Source: Pseudomonas atagonensis (lineage in GTDB: Bacteria; Pseudomonadota; Gammaproteobacteria; Pseudomonadales; Pseudomonadaceae). Taken from it: a stretch of DNA of 64,000 nucleotides. The stretch covers positions 172,532 to 236,531 of the forward strand of contig NZ_VXCA01000017.1 in assembly GCF_011369485.1 (NCBI RefSeq), given 5' to 3'. The notes under the pieces are model-generated. The model did not search any database. It was not told where the DNA came from and saw only the letters and a program-made list of their open reading frames with translations. Of the stretch, positions 60,596-64,000 are shown piece by piece (positions within the stretch are counted from its first letter, which is position 1; each line of letters starts with the position of its first letter). Made by a program: the position numbers and the translations under genes.

Positions 60596-61501
60596 ATGAT
60601 CATCGACACCCATCTGCACCCCACCAATCTGGTCGACGAGGCCTGGCGCCACACCGGCGAACCGTTCACCGGCGAGCGCATGCTCAAATTGATGGACGGC
60701 CCGTACATGATCAACGGCAAACCGCGCCGCATCGACATGGGTTTCATCCAGCCGCCACCGGGCAACACCGGTTATCGCGACGGCAACCGCCGGGGCCGCG
60801 AGGGCGTGCGCGACTATATGTCGTACGTCGCCGAACTGTGCGTGAAGTATCCGGACCGTTTCATCGGCAACTTCAACTTCAACCCGCGCTGGGGACCGGA
60901 AAACGGTGCGGCGGAGCTGGAATTCCACATCAAGGAATACGGCTTCAAGATGCTCAAGCTGCACGCGAACATGCACGGCTACCGGCCGGATCGAGCGCTC
61001 GACTGGCTGCGCCCGGCGATGAAGGTCTGCGCCAAATACAACATCGTCGTGCTGATCCACACCGGTGACGGCCCGTACACGATTCCGACGATGTTCTACC
61101 CGATCATCCGCGAGTTCCCGATGGTCAATTTCATCATCGGTCACTTCGGCATCCAGACCGGCGGCAACTACTCGTTCGAGGCGTTCTGGATGGCCATGGA
61201 CACGCCGAACGTGTACTGCGAATCCGGTTGGTGCTTCCAGTCGCGGATCGTCGAATTCGCCAAGGAGCTGCCGCGCAACAAGATCGTGTTCGGCACCGAT
61301 TCGCCGCCGAACGAACCGGGGATGTGGCTGCGTGAGCTGGAGGTGTTGTGCTCGCCAGCACCGCAGGGGTTGGGCATTGATGAAGATCATCTCGAGGACT
61401 ACCTGGGCAACAACATCGCCCGGTTGTGCGGGATCGAACCGACCCCACCGCCCAAAGATCTGGCCGAAGCGGATATTCGCCTGACCACCACGTACCTCTA
61501 G
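60596..61501 (+). CDS. ACMSD-like amidohydrolase (metal site intact)
   Basis: This 301-residue amidohydrolase-2 family protein has all metal ligand regions: H6-L-H8 at the N-terminus, LIHTGDGP, IGHFGIQTGG and FGTDSPPNEPG. Family enzymes perform zinc-dependent decarboxylation or hydrolysis of aromatic or unsaturated acids. It is closely similar to the preceding gene over its full length, a tandem duplication. The location before ubiD-ubiX supports a role in the same degradative route; the exact reaction is not readable. Confidence 0.86.
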   Translation: MIIDTHLHPTNLVDEAWRHTGEPFTGERMLKLMDGPYMINGKPRRIDMGFIQPPPGNTGYRDGNRRGREGVRDYMSYVAELCVKYPDRFIGNFNFNPRWGPENGAAELEFHIKEYGFKMLKLHANMHGYRPDRALDWLRPAMKVCAKYNIVVLIHTGDGPYTIPTMFYPIIREFPMVNFIIGHFGIQTGGNYSFEAFWMAMDTPNVYCESGWCFQSRIVEFAKELPRNKIVFGTDSPPNEPGMWLRELEVLCSPAPQGLGIDEDHLEDYLGNNIARLCGIEPTPPPKDLAEADIRLTTTYL

Positions 61502-61530
61502 GTACCCAGAACCCTGGGAAACAAAGGAAC

Positions 61531-61683
61531 CCTGTGGCGAGGGGATTCAGCGAAACGTCGCACCGCCCCGTTCGGCTGCGAAGCAGTCGTAAAACCGGCA
61601 ACCGCGGTCTGCCTGATGCAGCGCGGTGGCAGGATTTGGGGCCGCTTCGCAGCCCAACGGGGATAAATCCCCTCGCCACAAGG
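61531..61683. repeat. GTGGCGAGGGGAT intergenic repeat, copy B
   Basis: This 153-bp copy of the element at 7588-7723 has inverted ends GTGGCGAGGGGAT and ATCCCCTCGCCAC. Its interior (GGCTGCGAAGCAGTCGTAAA) matches copies A and C. It occupies most of the gap between the second amidohydrolase gene and ubiD, so it may split that run into separate transcripts. Confidence 0.82.
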
Positions 61684-61817
61684 GATCTGTGCACAGAGCA
61701 CACAGCGACTTTACAGGCACGAAGATGACCCGGCGTTTCGCTCGACCGGCAGGCCAACGGCTGCTCGATCGAACGCCTCATCACCCCTGCGTGCCTGCTT
61801 TTTTACGAGGTGAAACA

Positions 61818-63203
61818 ATGACCCGTTCGATGCTCGGCGATTCTCAGGACTTTCACGTATTCATCGATGCCTATCGCCGTGTGTACCCGGACGATGTGCT
61901 GACCCTCAGCCAACCGCTTTCTGCCGACCAGGACGTCACCGCACTGGTCGATGCCCTCGCCGCACAGGGCCGCGATCCGCTGCTGATCTGCGAAAACGTC
62001 GGCACTCTCGGTGTGCCGGTGGTGACCAACCTGTTCGCCTCCCGCACCCGCATCGCCCGGTTGTTCGGCGTCAGCCCGGCGCAATTGCACGAAACCTTCC
62101 AGACCCGCGCCAACCAGCCGATCGCGCCGCGCTACGTGGAAACCGGACCGATCCTTGATGAGGTGTTCGAAGGCGAATCTCTCGATCTGGCGCTGTTGCC
62201 GATGCTCAAGCATTTCGACAGTGATCGCGGCCCGTACATCACCAACGCGATCATCATTGCCGAGGACCCGCTCACCGGCATCGCCAACATGAGCTACCAC
62301 CGCTCGATGCGCCATGCCCGTCAAGCGTTGGCCACCAGCCTGCACTCACGCGGCCATCTGTGGCGGATGCTGCAGACTGCCCGCGAGCGCGGCGAGGAAT
62401 TGCGCGTGGCGATGGTGGTGGGAGCGCATCCGCTGTTCATGCTCGCGGCAGCGGCGCGTTTACCGTATGGCGCCGATGAACGCGCCGTCGCTGGCGGACT
62501 GTTCGGTGCGCCGCTGGAGCTGGTGAAAACCCCGCGCTACGGCATCGGCGTGCCGGCCTGCGCCGAGTTCGTGCTCGAAGGCGCCATCGACCCGGCAGCC
62601 TATGCCGAGGAAGGCCCGTTTGGAGAATTCAGCGGTTACTCCTCGGATCGCTCGACCAACAACGTGCTGCGCGTCGACACCCTGTTGAAGCGCAAAGACG
62701 CCTGGCTGGTCGACGTGATGGGCGGCCGCTACGCCGAACACCTAACCCTAGCCCGCCTGCCCCGCGAGGCGGAGATGAGCGAAAAACTCAAGGCGCGTTT
62801 CCCTGCGGTCACCGCCGTGCATTACCCGAATTCCGGCACGCATTTTCATTGCTACGTGGCGCTGGATCAGAGCCGTGACGGCGAGGCGCGGCAAATCATG
62901 TTGGCCCTGCTCGGCTGGGATCCGTACCTGAAAACCGTGATCGCGGTGGACAGCGACATCGACATCAGCGACGACAGCCAGGTGTTGTGGGCACTGGCCA
63001 CGCACTTCCAGCCGCACCTGGACATTTTCACCATCGATGGCTTGCCAGGCAGCCCGCTGGATCCATCGTCCTCGGTCAACGGCACCACCTCGCGGATGGG
63101 CCTGGATGCCACGCGCGGCTCGGGATTCGACGGCATCAAAGCGCAGCTCGATCAAGACGTGCTTGAACGTGCACGCCAACTGATCAAAGGGCTGCAGTCG
63201 TGA
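61818..63203 (+). CDS. UbiD-family prenyl-FMN decarboxylase
   Basis: This 461-residue reversible (de)carboxylase uses prenylated FMN made by a UbiX partner. Family motifs are the metal/cofactor region NMSYHRSMRHAR and the acidic catalytic segment EEGPFGEFSGYSSD, which contains the two glutamates of the E-x(4)-E active site. Start 61818 (MTRSMLGDSQD) has GAGGTG at 61806-61811. It is shorter than ubiquinone-pathway UbiD of Pseudomonas (about 488) and stands in a catabolic context, so it probably acts on an aromatic or heteroaromatic acid. It overlaps ubiX by a GTGA. Confidence 0.9.
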   Translation: MTRSMLGDSQDFHVFIDAYRRVYPDDVLTLSQPLSADQDVTALVDALAAQGRDPLLICENVGTLGVPVVTNLFASRTRIARLFGVSPAQLHETFQTRANQPIAPRYVETGPILDEVFEGESLDLALLPMLKHFDSDRGPYITNAIIIAEDPLTGIANMSYHRSMRHARQALATSLHSRGHLWRMLQTARERGEELRVAMVVGAHPLFMLAAAARLPYGADERAVAGGLFGAPLELVKTPRYGIGVPACAEFVLEGAIDPAAYAEEGPFGEFSGYSSDRSTNNVLRVDTLLKRKDAWLVDVMGGRYAEHLTLARLPREAEMSEKLKARFPAVTAVHYPNSGTHFHCYVALDQSRDGEARQIMLALLGWDPYLKTVIAVDSDIDISDDSQVLWALATHFQPHLDIFTIDGLPGSPLDPSSSVNGTTSRMGLDATRGSGFDGIKAQLDQDVLERARQLIKGLQS

Positions 63204-63808
63204 ATCGGCAGCGGATGGTGGTCGGCATCAGCGGCGCGTCCGGCTTCATTTACGGCGTGCGCCTGCTGCAGTTGCTTGATGAGTTGAATATCGAAAGCCA
63301 CTTGATCATCAGCCGCGCCGCGTTGCTGACCATGGCCCACGAAACCGACTACAAGCTGGCCGACGTCACCGCGCTGGCCAGCCATTACCACCGCGCCGAT
63401 GACGTTGCCGCCGGGATCGCCAGCGGTTCATTCCGCTGCCTCGGCATGGTGGTTGCGCCGTGTTCGATGCGCACCCTGGCTGAGATTGCCACCGGCACCT
63501 CGTCCGGGCTGATCGGTCGCGCCGCCGACGTCACCCTGAAGGAGCGTCGCACGCTGGTGCTGATGGCCCGCGAAACCCCGCTGACCCTCGCCCACCTGCG
63601 CAACATGACCGCCGTCACCGAGATGGGCGGCATCATCGCCCCGCCGGTGCCGGCGTTCTACGCCCGGCCGGAAAGTCTCGGGCAAATGGTCGATCACAGC
63701 CTCGGCCGCGTCCTCGACCTGTTCGGCCTCGACGCCGGCGTCGCACGACGCTGGCAAGAACACCCGGATCCAACTGTGGAAATCAATAACTGTGGCGAGG
63801 GGATTTAG
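63200..63808 (+). CDS. UbiX-family flavin prenyltransferase
   Basis: This 202-residue enzyme makes prenyl-FMN for the UbiD-type decarboxylase encoded immediately upstream. The FMN-binding start VVGISGASGFIYGVRLL, the APCSMRTLAEIATG loop and RETPLTLAHLRNM are intact. The start is a GTG sharing bases with the ubiD stop (GTGA). The final six residues (NCGEGI) and the stop codon lie inside an intergenic repeat (copy C), so the native end has been replaced by repeat sequence. Confidence 0.92.
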   Translation: MNRQRMVVGISGASGFIYGVRLLQLLDELNIESHLIISRAALLTMAHETDYKLADVTALASHYHRADDVAAGIASGSFRCLGMVVAPCSMRTLAEIATGTSSGLIGRAADVTLKERRTLVLMARETPLTLAHLRNMTAVTEMGGIIAPPVPAFYARPESLGQMVDHSLGRVLDLFGLDAGVARRWQEHPDPTVEINNCGEGI

Positions 63809-63937
63809 CGAAACGTCGCACCGCCCCGCTCGGCTGCGAAGCAGTCGTAAATCATGCGAAAACGTTTTGTCTGGATGAATCGAGTTGCCGGGATTGGCTG
63901 CGTCGCAGCCCAACGGGACAAATCACGTCGCCGCAGG
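63790..63937. repeat. GTGGCGAGGGGAT intergenic repeat, copy C
   Basis: The left end GTGGCGAGGGGATTTAGCGA and interior GGCTGCGAAGCAGTCGTAAA match copies A and B. The right end (GGGACAAATCACGTCGCC) is more diverged. The element supplies the stop codon of ubiX. From 63938 to 64000 no gene is seen. Confidence 0.78.
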
Positions 63938-64000
63938 GGGCGGGGCTCGCGCCACGTTCGGGGGTTTGTCCGACAGAGTTGTTAACGGCCAAAGTACCCG

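Noticed and set aside
1..64000. CRISPR arrays, tRNA and rRNA genes
   Set aside because: No regularly spaced direct repeats with unique spacers, no tRNA-like acceptor/T-loop sequences and no rRNA signatures were noticed. The repeated sequences present are REP and MITE-like palindromes.

Overview
The window looks like chromosome of a fluorescent Pseudomonas (P. fluorescens / P. koreensis type). The codon use is GC-rich. Proteins of Pseudomonas type occur throughout: the bphO-bphP pair, AcnB, MiaE, a DUF1652 protein and a complete HSI-III-like type VI secretion locus. Pseudomonas REP inverted pairs (core GCGAGCAAGCCCGCTCCCAC) sit between many genes. No rRNA, tRNA, CRISPR array or intact transposase gene was recognised.

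Layout. 0.1-4.3 kb: bacteriophytochrome and heme oxygenase, a LysE exporter and a VOC protein. 4.4-6.9 kb: a DNA-alkylation repair operon (ada, an isocitrate-lyase-superfamily gene, an alkA-like glycosylase). 7-15.5 kb: a GFA protein, a TonB siderophore receptor, a MipA/OmpV outer-membrane protein, an RstAB-like two-component pair, miaE, a universal stress protein and a DUF1289 protein. 15.8-21.5 kb: aconitase B, a SulP anion transporter and an SdaC-like amino-acid transporter. 21.8-22.2 kb: an AT-richer patch with three tiny open frames. 22.4-23.9 kb: a tautomerase and a D-2-hydroxyacid dehydrogenase.

23.9-49.1 kb is a type VI secretion locus with all 13 core components. tssJ-K-L-M-A runs leftward and tssB-C-hcp-E-F-G-clpV runs rightward, as in P. 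aeruginosa HSI-III. Between clpV and vgrG lies a 6-kb accessory block: a secreted protein with one CXXCH motif, an AT-richer gene with amidoligase-like motifs, a duplicated 3' end of clpV, and three consecutive genes whose motifs resemble a nucleic-acid/nucleoside deaminase, an ADP-ribosyltransferase and an endonuclease/exonuclease/phosphatase enzyme. vgrG, a MORN/YwqK protein and a PAAR-like protein follow. This block is the most novel part of the window and looks like a recombining effector island.

49.3-54.4 kb: an APH-type phosphotransferase with an SDR, a TRIC-type channel with a small lipoprotein, a DUF1652 protein and a three-PAS LuxR regulator. 54.5-63.8 kb: a catabolic region with a Tat-exported molybdenum hydroxylase (large and 2Fe-2S subunits), two LysR regulators, two tandem ACMSD-like amidohydrolases (one without its HxH metal motif), and a UbiD decarboxylase with its UbiX prenyl-FMN synthase. 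Together these suggest oxidation and then decarboxylation of an aromatic or heteroaromatic compound.

Repeats are a second theme. There are five REP loci, three copies of a 136-153 bp GTGGCGAGGGGAT element, two copies of a palindromic MITE-like CCCTCACCC element (one with an internal 131-bp tandem duplication), and a 141-bp nested palindrome ahead of acnB. Two coding sequences, a LysR gene and ubiX, end inside such repeats, so their C-terminal residues are repeat-encoded.
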